Source of the DNA: Halichondria panicea
Lineage: Eukaryota; Porifera; Demospongiae; Suberitida; Halichondriidae
Direction of reading: 5' to 3'
Length of the DNA stretch: 64,000 bases
Assembly: GCF_963675165.1 (NCBI RefSeq)
Contig: NC_087388.1
Coordinates: 6,171,651 to 6,235,650, forward strand
Below are positions 45,801 through 61,911 of the stretch, piece after piece. Both the position numbers and the translations under genes were made by a program. The notes under the pieces are model-generated. The model was not told where the DNA came from. It searched no databases and worked only from the letters and a program-made list of their open reading frames with translations. The stretch's first letter is position 1; each line of letters opens with the position of its first letter.

Positions 45801-48354
45801 ATTTGGTGTGAGCTCATTTTAGCTCTGATTATAGCAACTTTATTGAAAAAAATGCTCAAAAAACGTGAAATTTATGATTTGTATGCTTATTGTACAAAAA
45901 ACGTGATAGCAGCCCTAAATATCCACTTGGTTTCTATTGCACTGTAGTAAGAGCTTTCTTTTGATACTAAGATTGAACCATGAAATTGATTATTGGAGGC
46001 AGCGTTCTTTGGTTTAAGTAAATAGCAAGTTAATGTACACAACAAGGCCGTAACCAAGGCAACGGTGTTATTATCCTGATCCATTTTACGTATCTAATAT
46101 GAATCCCGAATATAAAGGTACACAATGAAACCATTACCCAATGACAATGAATAGACTGCAATGCACCCTCATTTATGGCCTGTATTTGTGAAACGGCCTT
46201 AACCAACCTGAGTATATAAGCGTATAAAATTATGACTAATCTCCCCCACATACCGGGTATATTTCGAGGGTATAAACTGTCACGGATTGACCATTAGAAA
46301 AGTTTTCGCTGATTTAATTTTCGCGGAATAGCAGCCTTTCCGCAGCATGCATGCATGCGATATTAAATTCGTGGGTATAAATGTTCGCTGTACATGCTTG
46401 ATCAGCGAAACCACGAACATTTACACCCTCGAAATATACACGCTATATGTATACGGTACACACACAGGTTCGTGTACACTGTGGCTCATACAGCAGCTGT
46501 GACACGTGTATCTCCTCCCCCGACCCAGTGTGTGGGTGGTGTGTACTACAAGGACGCTGTACACGACACTTTCTGTGATAAAGAAAATTAATCAATTTCA
46601 GCCTCGACCCTCTAATACCAGAACTCCCGCTAATATCGAATAGTGGGTATTTTCAGGGGGTAATGGTTTTGTGGTTGAATTTCTGAGCACAAATATTTTA
46701 CCCACGAATAAAGTCATCATTGACTACCACGAAAATAATATCTACGAAGTGACTAAATATTGCTCAACCACACAATTTTGCCCTCCGGAAAATACCCGCT
46801 ATATACGGTACATCATAACACACCATTCTGTTCCACTTTTGCTCTCCTCCAAAGCTTTCTTGTATCCCTCGAAAGCAACGTCCAGTTCCTCCATTCCCCC
46901 ACAAACTTGCAGTACTGATCCCGTACCCACGGCATAGTGCCCGTACGCTCGAGTGAAACAACAAGACCGCGTACAAGTGGACCGAACAATGTCCATAGCC
47001 ATCGCGTACTTCAACAAGATTTTTTCCGGTACTAGATACTGGGATTGCTGTTCTTCAGTTAATACTTCGAGATAAAACGAAATAGGCTGCAATTTCTGAG
47101 GATATTCTTGTACTGTAACTACAGCTTGAGAGTCCGTCGATGCTTGTTTCGAATCGAGTGGGCGAACGTCCGTAGATGCGACACTACAAGTGGGTGTGGT
47201 CGAGGGAGAAATATTTTCTGCTATGGATAATTGCCCGATATCTGTCTCAGTGAAAGAAGGACTCAATTTATCTTGTTTCTCAGCAGCTTCGGTTGACTTT
47301 ACACTTCCTACTACTTTGTCCTCATGATGGCTACTAGGAAGGTCCTGCACAAACTGCAGTAGTGGTACAACATCATAGCATGGCTGATCCAGACCTGACA
47401 GGCCTAACTTGAGAGGCTTCCTCTTCGCCAGGAGGTAGTACCTGTGAGAATGTATGCGTTGGAAATGCTTAAAACTGAACACTTTGGCAACAAAGGGACG
47501 TCAAATTAAATCGTTGCTATAACTGTACTCCACGTATTTATAATTATAAGTGTCATGATAATTATAATGGCCACATCTTATTATGTATTCAGCTAACCCC
47601 ATTTAGTTGCTCAAATAATTTTTATTTTAGGAGCACACACAAGTAGATACCTGAGTCGAGAGTTGGGCACTCCAAACTGTGCTGGTGAGAGGAGGAACTC
47701 GTGGAAGCTGTAACCCAACGAGGTGAGGGTGGTCGTGAAGTGGTCTCTTGTCTGAGAGCTCTCAAATCCTGCAAATAAAAGCAATCTAGACTGTATAATT
47801 ATACACATGTACACAGTACTTTGATTACCACCTATTTACTGGCTATACATACATGCATGGCAATATTCTATACATGGGGAAGCTATATGAACTCTACCCT
47901 CATTATTTCAACTGGAACGTAGAGCACTACAAATGACTTGGGGCATGCAATAATTTAATATCGAATATTTGCTCAATTCTTCGACACCTTTTACGTTCTC
48001 CATTAGCAGGTAGGAGGGGAGAAGCTTCATTTCAGTCAGTAGTTGTATAAGATGAAAAAAACTGTCTGTCCTTGTATCGAGGTTGTCCCTCCGCTGGCCT
48101 TGTCTGGTGAAGGGCTGACACGGAGGGGAGAGCACGAATACATCCGCTCTGAGATCATCCAGCTCCTTGGCTGTTAGACCACAGATGTTTCGATTGAGGT
48201 GTGGGGTATGGGGGAAGTTGTTCTGGTAGACCTGGTTAGTGTTAGTGTTGATGTCAATGGACGCTACTATATCGAAGAGAAGGGACGATCTTCGCAGGGA
48301 GAAATGGAAGCCCCCAGCCCCAGCATAGAACTCGACCACTCTCAGGGACGACAT
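42884..48354 (-). CDS. TRDMT1: tRNA (cytosine-5) methyltransferase TRDMT1/DNMT2
   Basis: Four exons in phase, 431 residues: 47988-48354, 47651-47768, 46824-47441, 42884-43076. Signature motifs: I ([15 protein letters not shown]), IV ([16 protein letters not shown], catalytic Cys), VI ([12 protein letters not shown]), VIII ([10 protein letters not shown]), the DNMT2-specific CFTRAYGHY and GTGSVL, then [18 protein letters not shown], and motif X (VMGNSLNV). The length is slightly above human TRDMT1 (391), through a longer target-recognition loop in exon 3. It methylates C38 of tRNA-Asp and others in the cytoplasm and nucleus. Intron 3 is about 3.7 kb and contains an entire same-strand TRAF gene. 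The start is divergent from the array gene at 48646. Confidence 0.9.
43464..45046 (-). CDS. TRAF family protein, RING - zinc fingers - MATH
   Basis: Two exons in phase, 429 residues: 44824-45046 and 43464-44530. Exon 1 encodes a RING finger ([42 protein letters not shown]). Exon 2 encodes TRAF-type zinc fingers (CNGCHW-type start, [60 protein letters not shown]), a short coiled coil and a MATH/TRAF-C domain ([39 protein letters not shown], ending IPGYKPWLE). This is a complete TRAF layout, probably an E3 ubiquitin ligase/adaptor in TNF- or Toll-type signalling. It lies wholly inside TRDMT1 intron 3 on the same strand. Confidence 0.85.
45330..45628. mobile_element. pogo/Tigger-like MITE in TRDMT1 intron 3
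   Basis: Ends CAGTAGAACCTCGATTATCC and the inverse ATAATCGAGGTTCTACTG, with TA on each side. Internal repeats of CCGGATAATCGAGG. No transposase. Confidence 0.8.
46250..46452. mobile_element. foldback MITE, GGGTATATTTCGAGGGTATA type
   Basis: Left half GGGTATATTTCGAGGGTATA, right half GAACATTTACACCCTCGAAA followed by TATACACGCTATATG. Related to 26990-27225 and to the intron elements at 53150-53295 and 56280-56440. Confidence 0.7.
46468..46578 (+). pseudogene. orphan PSI (plexin repeat) exon fragment
   Basis: After a CACACAG acceptor the plus strand reads 36 codons with the PSI cysteine pattern: [20 protein letters not shown] then GWCVLQGRC, ending TGA. Six of the usual eight cysteines are present. 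PSI domains occur in plexins, semaphorins and integrins. There are no neighbouring exons of such a gene and it sits antisense in a TRDMT1 intron between two MITEs, so it is probably a stranded exon copy. Confidence 0.5.
46620..46810. mobile_element. foldback MITE abutting the TRDMT1 exon 3 donor
   Basis: Left AGTGGGTATTTTCAGGGGGT, right AAAATACCCGCTATATACGG. Its right end lies about 12 bp into intron 3 of TRDMT1, whose 5' splice site is at 46823. Confidence 0.7.
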
Positions 48355-48645
48355 GCTGTGGAAGATAAAGAGAAAGGTAATGTTATTGCCTATTGTACTA
48401 CTAGTCAGTCATGTCAGTTAATTACAGTATGCAAATACCTACCTTCACAATGAGTTAGTGTTCGGTAAAGATCGTTAATGAAACATACATATAATTATAG
48501 TAAATTATTAAGCCTATACCTCGAAGCAAGTTACTTCAGACTCTGCCCTCGAGGTGAGTGTTGTCCGCTGTGTCAGCAAATATACAAATACGTCATCATT
48601 CTTCTAGCACAGCTAGCTAGCTAGCCGGCCTGCAAAAGAGACAAG
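48355..48645. promoter_or_regulatory. divergent promoter region between TRDMT1 and array gene A
   Basis: 290 bp separating head-to-head starts at 48354 (minus) and 48646 (plus). An AGCTAGCTAGCTAGCC run precedes the plus-strand start. No defined element can be named. Confidence 0.4.
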
Positions 48646-49919
48646 ATGGGAAGGTGCTACACTCTTCTCCTCCTCTTTGCTCTGTTGGTCTCGTCCATGA
48701 GCACTTCAGCTCCTTCTGACACTGGAACCCAAGGTAAGGGGAATGGCCAAGGCGAGAGCCTAAAGCTACCGGTAACTAGTTCATAGCTAGCTAGTTATGT
48801 CACAGTACATATTAAATTGTGGGCGTTTCATGCCTGTAGTACAGTGTCTGTGCCAGTACAAGTGTAGCTGCCCTTTAATTCTGTAAGCGTACATTTCCTA
48901 CTATTCCGTCACATAACACCGTACCTGTGTTCGTAGCTGTAACGTGTTTACCCCCCCCCCCCTCCCGGCCCCCAGGAACCACCCCAGCCACACCTGAAGA
49001 TGTTACCAAACTTGTAGAAGACGTTCCTAACAAGCCTACTGGACCAAATCCTCCAGGACAACTTATGCACAAGTTTGCGAGGATATTCGACACAATGACA
49101 CTAGGTGATCTCAAGCTTTTGGAGGAGAACATCGGAGACAAAAAAGACTTCTCAGAATTTGAAGGATTTTTGGGAGCTCTTGCTGACGATGACAAGGATG
49201 ATAGCGGTGAAGTATACAGTATGTTAGGCCAACTCAAGGGCCACTACCCTCTACTGCATGGGATCTTGAGAGGAAAAATTTCAAAGAAAGAAAGGCTTAA
49301 CCCTGTCACTAAAAGTCCTGGAACCAAAGAACCAAGCAGAGAACCTCCCAGTCAAATCAATGGGCAGTCATTATCGCAAAAAGAACTTGATGAAGCTATT
49401 GAAAAGATAGTTGAACAGCAATTGATGGCTGCTATGAAACCCCTGCCAGTAGAGGACCTCAAAAAACTTTGGAGTATGTTGGCTGAAAAAAATGATCCTT
49501 CTCAAATACTGAGAGGACTACAATCGGCATTCCCTAAACTAACCGATGAATTGATAAAAGTTGCCGTTGAATACCGATCCGAGTTGAAGGCTGTAATTGA
49601 GCAAGTTCTCTTTGATTACAAACTGGAGTTGGCAGCAGCTACAGCTACTGAGCAACCTAAACTACACCAGACGAATGTTGATGTTAATAGTAAAGATATT
49701 CCGCCACACAATAAAAAGGAAACAGATCAAAAAACCGCTGGAACGAATGGAGTGCTGGTATTATGTGTACAGTGTGTTTACCTAGTACAGTAGTGTTGTT
49801 GTTTGTATCGATTATAGGATGTTATGTGGTGCATTATAGTTCAGTCTCACTGTCGGTGTGTGTGTGTGTGTGTGTGTGCGTGTGCGTGTGCGTGTGCGTG
49901 TGTGCGTGTGCGTGTGCGT

Positions 49920-49950
<31 letters not shown>

Positions 49951-50991
49951 CGTGCGTGTGTGTGTGTGTGTGTGTGCGTGTGCGTGTGCGTGTGTGTGTG
50001 CGTGTGCGTGTGTGGTGATTGATTGTACTGCCTCTATAACAGTTGACACCTATGGGAATGGAAAATGGAAACAAAAGCCCTGAGGACAATTCATGTAAGT
50101 TTGCTCATTGTGCAAATTAGCATCACCTTTTATTCTGTTAGTGGGTGATCCTGGTGATGTTACTCCTGGTGATGGTGATCCTGGTGATGGTGGGCCTGGT
50201 GATGTTGGGCCTGGTGATGGTGATCCTGGTGATGTTGGGCCTGGTGATGGTGATCCTGGTGATGGTGGGCCTGGTGATGTTGGGCCTGGTGATGGTGGGC
50301 CTGGTGATGGTGATCCTGGTGATGGTGGGCCTGGTGATGTTGGGCCTGGTGATGGTGATCCTGGTGATGGTGGGCCTGGTGATGTTGGGCCTGGTGATGG
50401 TGGACCTGGTGATGGTGGGCCTGGTGATGGTGATCCTGGTGATGGTGGGCCTGGTGATGGTGAAAAAAAATACAATCGAAGTAAGTTGCCCCCACCCCAT
50501 CATTTCTGCACATGTGGTTATTGTATCTATGTTACTGCAATATTACACCCACACACATGCTGGTAGAAAATGAGAATAGCAAGCACTCCCCTGAAGAGAG
50601 AAGACCTGTCAAGAGTGGGGGGTGGTTTGGAGCGTGGCACTTTCTCATCATATTCCTCGTGATTGCCGCTCTAGTGGGCGTCGGCTACTACTGCAGTTAC
50701 AACAGGAAAAAGGTACTGTACTCTTTATTGATGTGTCCTGTTATTTTTTTTATTAGGCTTCTATTGGGTTTGGACTGTCTAGTTTCAAGAGACATTAGTG
50801 TAGGGTGGTTTTATTGTGTCTTTATTTGTGCAGATTTTTAGTAGCCAATAATTTATTTGTTTTTATGTCCCATCAAGAGTTCTTTTGGTCCCATGAATGA
50901 CCCTTAATTTATAGCATTTGTAATCACGGTGTGTTATACTTACACTCTCACAGCTTATATCCCCACACACACACACACCACACCCTCACAT

Positions 50992-51036
<45 letters not shown>

Positions 51037-51165
51037 ACACCCTCACATCCACACACACACACACACACACAGATCCGAGCAGGTGTCGGGTCGTATATTT
51101 CGGACGCTTCCTCTAAGGGCCGGAGATCTCGTAACTATAGATACAAGCCTGTCAGCTCAACATAA
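48646..51165 (+). CDS. array gene A: TGN38/KCT2-like type I membrane protein with PGD repeats
   Basis: Six exons in phase, 499 residues: 48646-48733, 48976-49757, 50043-50094, 50142-50480, 50567-50712, 51073-51165. Exon 1 is a signal peptide ([20 protein letters not shown]). Exon 2 is a helical ectodomain with a type-1 module ([31 protein letters not shown]) and a second conserved module ([19 protein letters not shown]). Exon 4 is about 20 tandem pentapeptides PGD[GV][DG]. Exon 5 has the membrane segment ([20 protein letters not shown]). Exon 6 is a basic tail with a YKPV (YxxPhi) motif. The signal, repeat-rich acidic ectodomain, membrane segment and YxxPhi tail recall TGN38/KCT2, which cycle through the trans-Golgi network; homology is unproven. 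Confidence 0.6.
49858..50013. repeat. TG/CG microsatellite in intron 2 of gene A
   Basis: (GTGTGC)n and (GT)n tract between exons 2 and 3. The paralogues carry TG tracts at the equivalent place. Confidence 0.9.
50153..50465 (+). repeat. 15-bp coding minisatellite, about 20 units
   Basis: Units CCTGGTGATG(G/T)T(G/T)(A/G)(T/G) encode PGD[GV][DG] in exon 4 of gene A. The unit length keeps the frame, so copy number can change without breaking the protein. Highly acidic and probably disordered. Absent from genes B-D. Confidence 0.9.
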
Positions 51166-51397
51166 ACTTTAAACTCGAACTATTAATTAAAGAACTCTTT
51201 CTATAACATAATGTCTGATTCTAGTGTTATATATCAATTGCTCATACATACATGGCTTTAACCGTATTTATTGCGAACAAGCCAATTCCGCAATCAAATT
51301 TGCGTTTTGGCAAGGGTCGTAATGCGGAGAAGTGATCAACAATCGCCAAACATTTCTAAATAATTGCTATGTCAGCAAAAATGTAATGTTGTACAAG

Positions 51398-54129
<2,732 letters not shown>

Positions 54130-54338
54130 TCTCAAACAAAACTATCAAAAGAACTCTTTTTTAATGTCATGGCTGTGGTTTCTGTTTTCTAATGTATACA
54201 AGATTACATGTCCTGTTACGTTCGCTAAAGATCGTTAAATAAACCTACACGTTGATAATACTGTATTAGATAAGTCTTGTTAATGATCTTTTCCACATAC
54301 CTCGAGGTGACGTTTATACCCTGTGATGGTTGTACAAG

Positions 54339-57235
<2,897 letters not shown>

Positions 57236-57533
57236 TCTCAAACTGAACTGAACTCTTTTTTAATGTCATGGCTGTGGTTTCTGTTTTCTACATGTACATG
57301 ATTACATGTCCTGTTACGTTCGATAAAGATGGTTAAATAAACCTACACGTTGATAATACTGTAATTAGATAAGTCGTGTTAACGATCATTTCCACATACC
57401 TCGAGGTGACCCCGTTTATATACCCTGTGATGTCATAGGAAGACATAACTCTTGACATTGTACGCCTTCCTATAATTATGTTACATTTTTGTTCTCTAAG
57501 CTAAGCTGAAACTAGCTAGCTAAGCTAAACAAG

Positions 57534-60530
57534 ATGGTAAAGTGCTACACTCTACTCCTACTCTCTGCTCTGTTGGTATCGTCCATGAGCGCACCAGCTC
57601 CTGACACTGACACTGGAGGTGAGGAGAATGACCAGGACCAAAGTGAGGAGTTTAACTAGCTGACAGAGTATACACAATACTTGTAATTGTACGAAAGTGT
57701 GTATTGTATATTCATTTTATACACAGAACTAGTGTTAGGACTAGGATTTGAGTGTAGCCAGCTACTGATATTTTATTTTCAGGCTTACTAAGAGTCATAA
57801 AACGGTCTATCTACGTACGTCCTAGCACCTACCGTAAAACCTCGATTTAAGCCGACCCTCTAAATATGCGACACTTGGACATTTCGCTCATAATTATAGC
57901 ACCATATAATTGTTTGTGTACATTAAAACTCTACTTTCGCAAAACGTAATTATAAAGTGTCTCCTTAAATCGAGGTTTTACGGTACATGTAAACCACTTT
58001 TAATATTAACGTATTAACTAGAGTACATACTCATTGGCGTCTCTTTCCCCCACCCCCAGGAATAATAAACCCTCGACTAAATCCCATATCTAAAAGGAAT
58101 TTCGTTCAACCGCTTATTAAGAAGTTTTCTAACTTCTTAGAGGACTTGCCTCTCGACCAACTGACGCTTTTGGAGAGTGCCAAAGACATATCAGAATTTC
58201 AAGGGATATTGGGAGCATTAATCCACGATGACAATAAAGATGGAGAAAATGTGTTTGATATGATTGATCAGCTCAAGAATCGCTACACAATGCTTCACGG
58301 CATCGTAAGAGGATTAATTGCGAAGACTGGAAAGTCTAATCCTGTCTCTGGAAATGAACCAAGCAGTCAGAACGAAAGGCTTCATCCTGTCTCTAGAACC
58401 GAAGAACCAAGCAAAGAACCTTCCAGTCAAAGCAATGGCCAGTCACCATCGAAACTTGATGGAGCTGTTGAAAAGATAGTTGAACAGCAATTGATGGCTG
58501 CTATGAAAACCCTGCCAGTAGAAGACGTCGAAAAACTTCAGAATATGTTGGCTGAAGGAAATGATCCTTCTCAAATACTGAAAGGACTACAACCTGCATT
58601 CCCTAAACTTACCGATGAATTGATAAAAGTTGCCGTTAAATATTCATCCGAGTTGAAGGCTGTAATTGATCAAATTACCTTTGAAGACAAACTGGAAGCA
58701 GCTGCCGCAACTGCTCAGCCATCTGAACTATACGAGGCAGAGAAAGAAGATTTTGTTATGGAGGAAGAAGTGGAGAAACCTACCAACAGTGGCAGTCCAC
58801 AAGAAGAGGTGATTATAATGTGTAACCTATAGTAGTTATATATATATACAGCTATCAGCCACAATGTACGTACTACATTTAAAATACTTCTTCTTGCTGT
58901 TTGTGTTGAATATTGGTATAGTGTAGGTCATGTGACAGTGTGTGTGTATGGCAGAGTGTTTATGTTGATACATTCATTATCCTCAGACAACTAACTATGG
59001 CGACCATGAACCCAGGCCTTGGAACAATGGCTATATATATAATGAGGAGGAGGACGTAAAGGCAGATGAAGTGAGTGTGCGTGTGTGTGTGTGCTTGTGC
59101 TTGTGCTTGTGCTTGTGCTTGTGCGTGCGTGTGTGCTTGTGCTTGTGCTTGTGTGTGTGTGTGCTTGTGCTTGTGCTTGTGCTTGTGCTTGTGTGTGTGC
59201 TTGTGCTTGTGCTTGTGCTTGTGCTTGTGTGTGTGTGTGTGTATGTGTGTGATAATTGATTGTACTGTCCCTCTACAGACGGATTACTACAGGCCTGAAC
59301 AACTAAATGTGGAGAAGGAGGACGTAATGGTAGTTGAAGACGAGGCCCAAGATTACTTCAGTGAGCCAACTGCCAGCCCCAAATCTACCAACCTTGAGAA
59401 GCTACCTAAAATGGCTGGACCAAATCTTTTAACTGAAGGACAATCTCACAGCGGTGAAATAGGAAAACCTATTCACAAGTTTGGGAGGATATTCGACGCG
59501 ATGACACTCGGCGATCTCAAGCTTTTGGAGCATACCATCGGAGACAAAAAAGACTTCTCAGAATTTGAGGGATTGTTGGGAGCTCTTGCTGACGATGGCG
59601 GTGAAGATGTGTACAGCATGTTAGACCAACTCAAGGGCCATTACACTCTACTGCATGGCATCTTGAGAGGAATGATTTCAAGGAAAGAAAAGCTTAACCC
59701 TGTCACTAAAAGTCCTGGAACCAAAGAACCAAGCAAAGAACCTCCCAGTCAAAGCAATGGCCAGTCATCATCGCAATATCCCGTCAAACCCAAGCTTGAT
59801 GGAGCTATTGAAAAGATAGTTGAACAGCCCAGTCAAAGCAATGGCCAGTCATCATCGCAAAATGAAGTCAAATCTCAACTTGATGGAGCTATTGAAAAGA
59901 TAGTTGAACAGCAATTGATGGCTGCTATGAAACCCCTGCCAGTAGAGGACCTCAAAAAACTTCAGAATATGTTGGCTGAAGGAAATGATCCTTCTCTAAT
60001 ACTGAAAGGACTACAACCTGCATTCCCTAAACTTACCGATGATTTGATAAAAGTTGCCGTTAAATATTCATCCGAGTTGAAGGCTGTAATTGATCAAATT
60101 ACCTTTGAAGACAAACTGGAAGCAGCTGCCGCAACTGCTCAGCCATCTGAACTATACGAGGCAGAGAAAGAAGATTTTGATGTTATGGAAGAAGAAGCGG
60201 AAGAAGTGGAGAAACCTACCAACAGTGGCAGTCCACAAGAAGAGGTGATTATAATGTGTAACCTATAGTAGTTATATATATATACAGCTATCAGCCACAA
60301 TGTACGTACTACATTTAAAATACTTCTTCTTGCTGTTTGTGTTGAATATTGGTATGGTGTAGGTCATGTGACAGTGTGTGTGTATGGCAGAGTGTTTATG
60401 TTGATACATTCATTATCCTCAGACAACTAACTATGGCGACCATGAACCCAGGCCTTGGAATAATGGCTATATATATAAAGAGAAGGAGGACGTAATGGCA
60501 GATAAAGAGAGTGTGCGTGTGTGCTTGTGC

Positions 60531-60577
<47 letters not shown>

Positions 60578-61183
60578 TGTGCTTGTGCTTGTGTGTGCTT
60601 GTGCTTGTGCTCGTGTGTGTGTGTGTATGTGTGTGATGATAATTGATTGTACTGTCCCTCTACAGACGGATTACTACAGACCTGAACAAGTAAATGAGGA
60701 GGAGGAGAACGTAATGGTAGTTGAAGACGAGGCCCAAGATCACTATCTACTACAATGGCCAACAAACTATGATAGTCGTCCTGAACAAGAACCTGCCGGG
60801 AGTGGGTGGAGGCATGGATCATGGCACTGCTTCATGATATTCCTCGTGATTACCACTCTATTAGGTGTCGGCTTCTTCTGCTGTCAGAGCAAAGACCAGG
60901 TATGTGCTGGCATGGGTTCAGATGCGTGTAATAATAATTATATCAATTTTAACCAAATTGTTTGTAGTGGAATCGTTAATGTAATTATAATAATAATTAT
61001 GGATTGAAAGGTAATTCCCTGTACTACTATTTGGTTTAAATTTCAAGTACTTTTATGAGTTGTTTGTTCATGCCGCCTGTCCACTTGAATTTGTTCAAAT
61101 GTCAAAATTAATGTGATAATAATTAATAGCTTGTGCTGTACGTCTGTAGGGTTTTTTTTTAAAGTGTCATTCTAACCCCCCCC

Positions 61184-61238
<55 letters not shown>

Positions 61239-61344
61239 CAGAGGACACGAGAAGGCCTCTATTCCGAACAGCACTGACTCTAAGGAACAGACACTTCACA
61301 TCTACAAATACAAGCCACTGAAATCAATCAGCTCAATAATATAA
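57534..61344 (+). CDS. array gene D: double-module membrane protein
   Basis: Seven exons, 773 residues: 57534-57618, 58060-58808, 58987-59070, 59279-60244, 60423-60518 (donor uncertain), 60666-60899, 61237-61344. Signal peptide as in gene C. Exon 2 carries a type-2 module plus the [19 protein letters not shown] module; exon 4 carries a type-1 module ([20 protein letters not shown]) like gene A plus a second copy of the same helical module. Acidic exons with TDYYRPEQ follow each. Membrane segment WHCFMIFLVITTLLGVGFFC; tail contains IYKYKPL, a YxxPhi motif. It appears to be a fusion of a type-2 and a type-1 gene with a large internal duplication. Confidence 0.65.
57832..57983. mobile_element. 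152-bp MITE in gene D intron 1
   Basis: CCGTAAAACCTCGATTTAAG at the left, CTTAAATCGAGGTTTTACGG at the right, flanked by TA. Tc1/mariner-type ends. Genes A-C lack it at this position. Confidence 0.8.
58680..60470 (+). repeat. internal duplication within gene D
   Basis: The block ~58600-59330 (end of exon 2, exon 3, intron 3 with its TG/CTTGTG tract, start of exon 4) is repeated almost base for base at ~60040-60720. Confidence 0.85.
59075..59245. repeat. GTGCTT/GT tandem repeats, gene D intron 3
   Basis: (GTGCTT)n and (GT)n immediately after the exon 3 donor; a related tract lies at 60511-60632 after exon 5. Confidence 0.9.
61188..61236. repeat. AC microsatellite forming the acceptor of gene D exon 7
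   Basis: (CA)n ends in ACACAG, the 3' splice site of the last exon. Similar CA-rich acceptors precede the last exons of genes A-C. Confidence 0.9.
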
Positions 61345-61843
61345 CAACTCTTTATAAACCCCCCCCCCCTGATTATGTAGGCCTATACTGGCTATAGTTG
61401 CTGAACATTGTTATGTGCTGTGTGCATAATAAATTATTTTGTTTTGCTACACATTATTTTCTGAAACGCCTGGAATTAATTGCTACAACGTTGGTAGCAA
61501 AAATGTTTGCGAATTTTTGACATCTGGCAAGGATCGTAATGTATACAAGTGTTTGTTAGCTATCTTATTTTTGCGGTCATAATCGCAAAGTTCGCAAAAC
61601 GTTGTGGGTGATCCTCGAAGTGAGACCGCGGATTATGCATGCTTGATGACCTTTCAAGGCTAGCACACAAGCTACAGCTAGCTAGCAGCTCACAGCAAGA
61701 CTATAGACCAGGAGAAAATAAAGAACATCAGTATAATCATAGGTGAGATCTAGTTTGCTATTATGTGTTTATCACTGCCACTGGCATACAGCTATTAAAA
61801 AGCAACCACTCCACACACACATATCCGACCCCCTCCCCCCCCC

Positions 61844-61881
<38 letters not shown>

Positions 61882-61911
61882 AATACCTCCACGCACACAC
61901 GCACACGTAGC
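61345..61911. other. intergenic region between array gene D and HDAC11
   Basis: Includes the gene D 3' UTR, inverted-repeat-like AT sequence around 61480-61620, a probable non-coding HDAC11 leader exon near 61640-61740 (donor TCATAG|GTGAG) and a CA tract ending just before the ATG at 61912. Confidence 0.45.

Noticed and set aside
50138-50513. Antisense repeat proteins ([17 protein letters not shown])
   Set aside because: Shadows of the 15-bp coding minisatellite of array gene A; the PGD frame is supported by flanking splice sites in phase.
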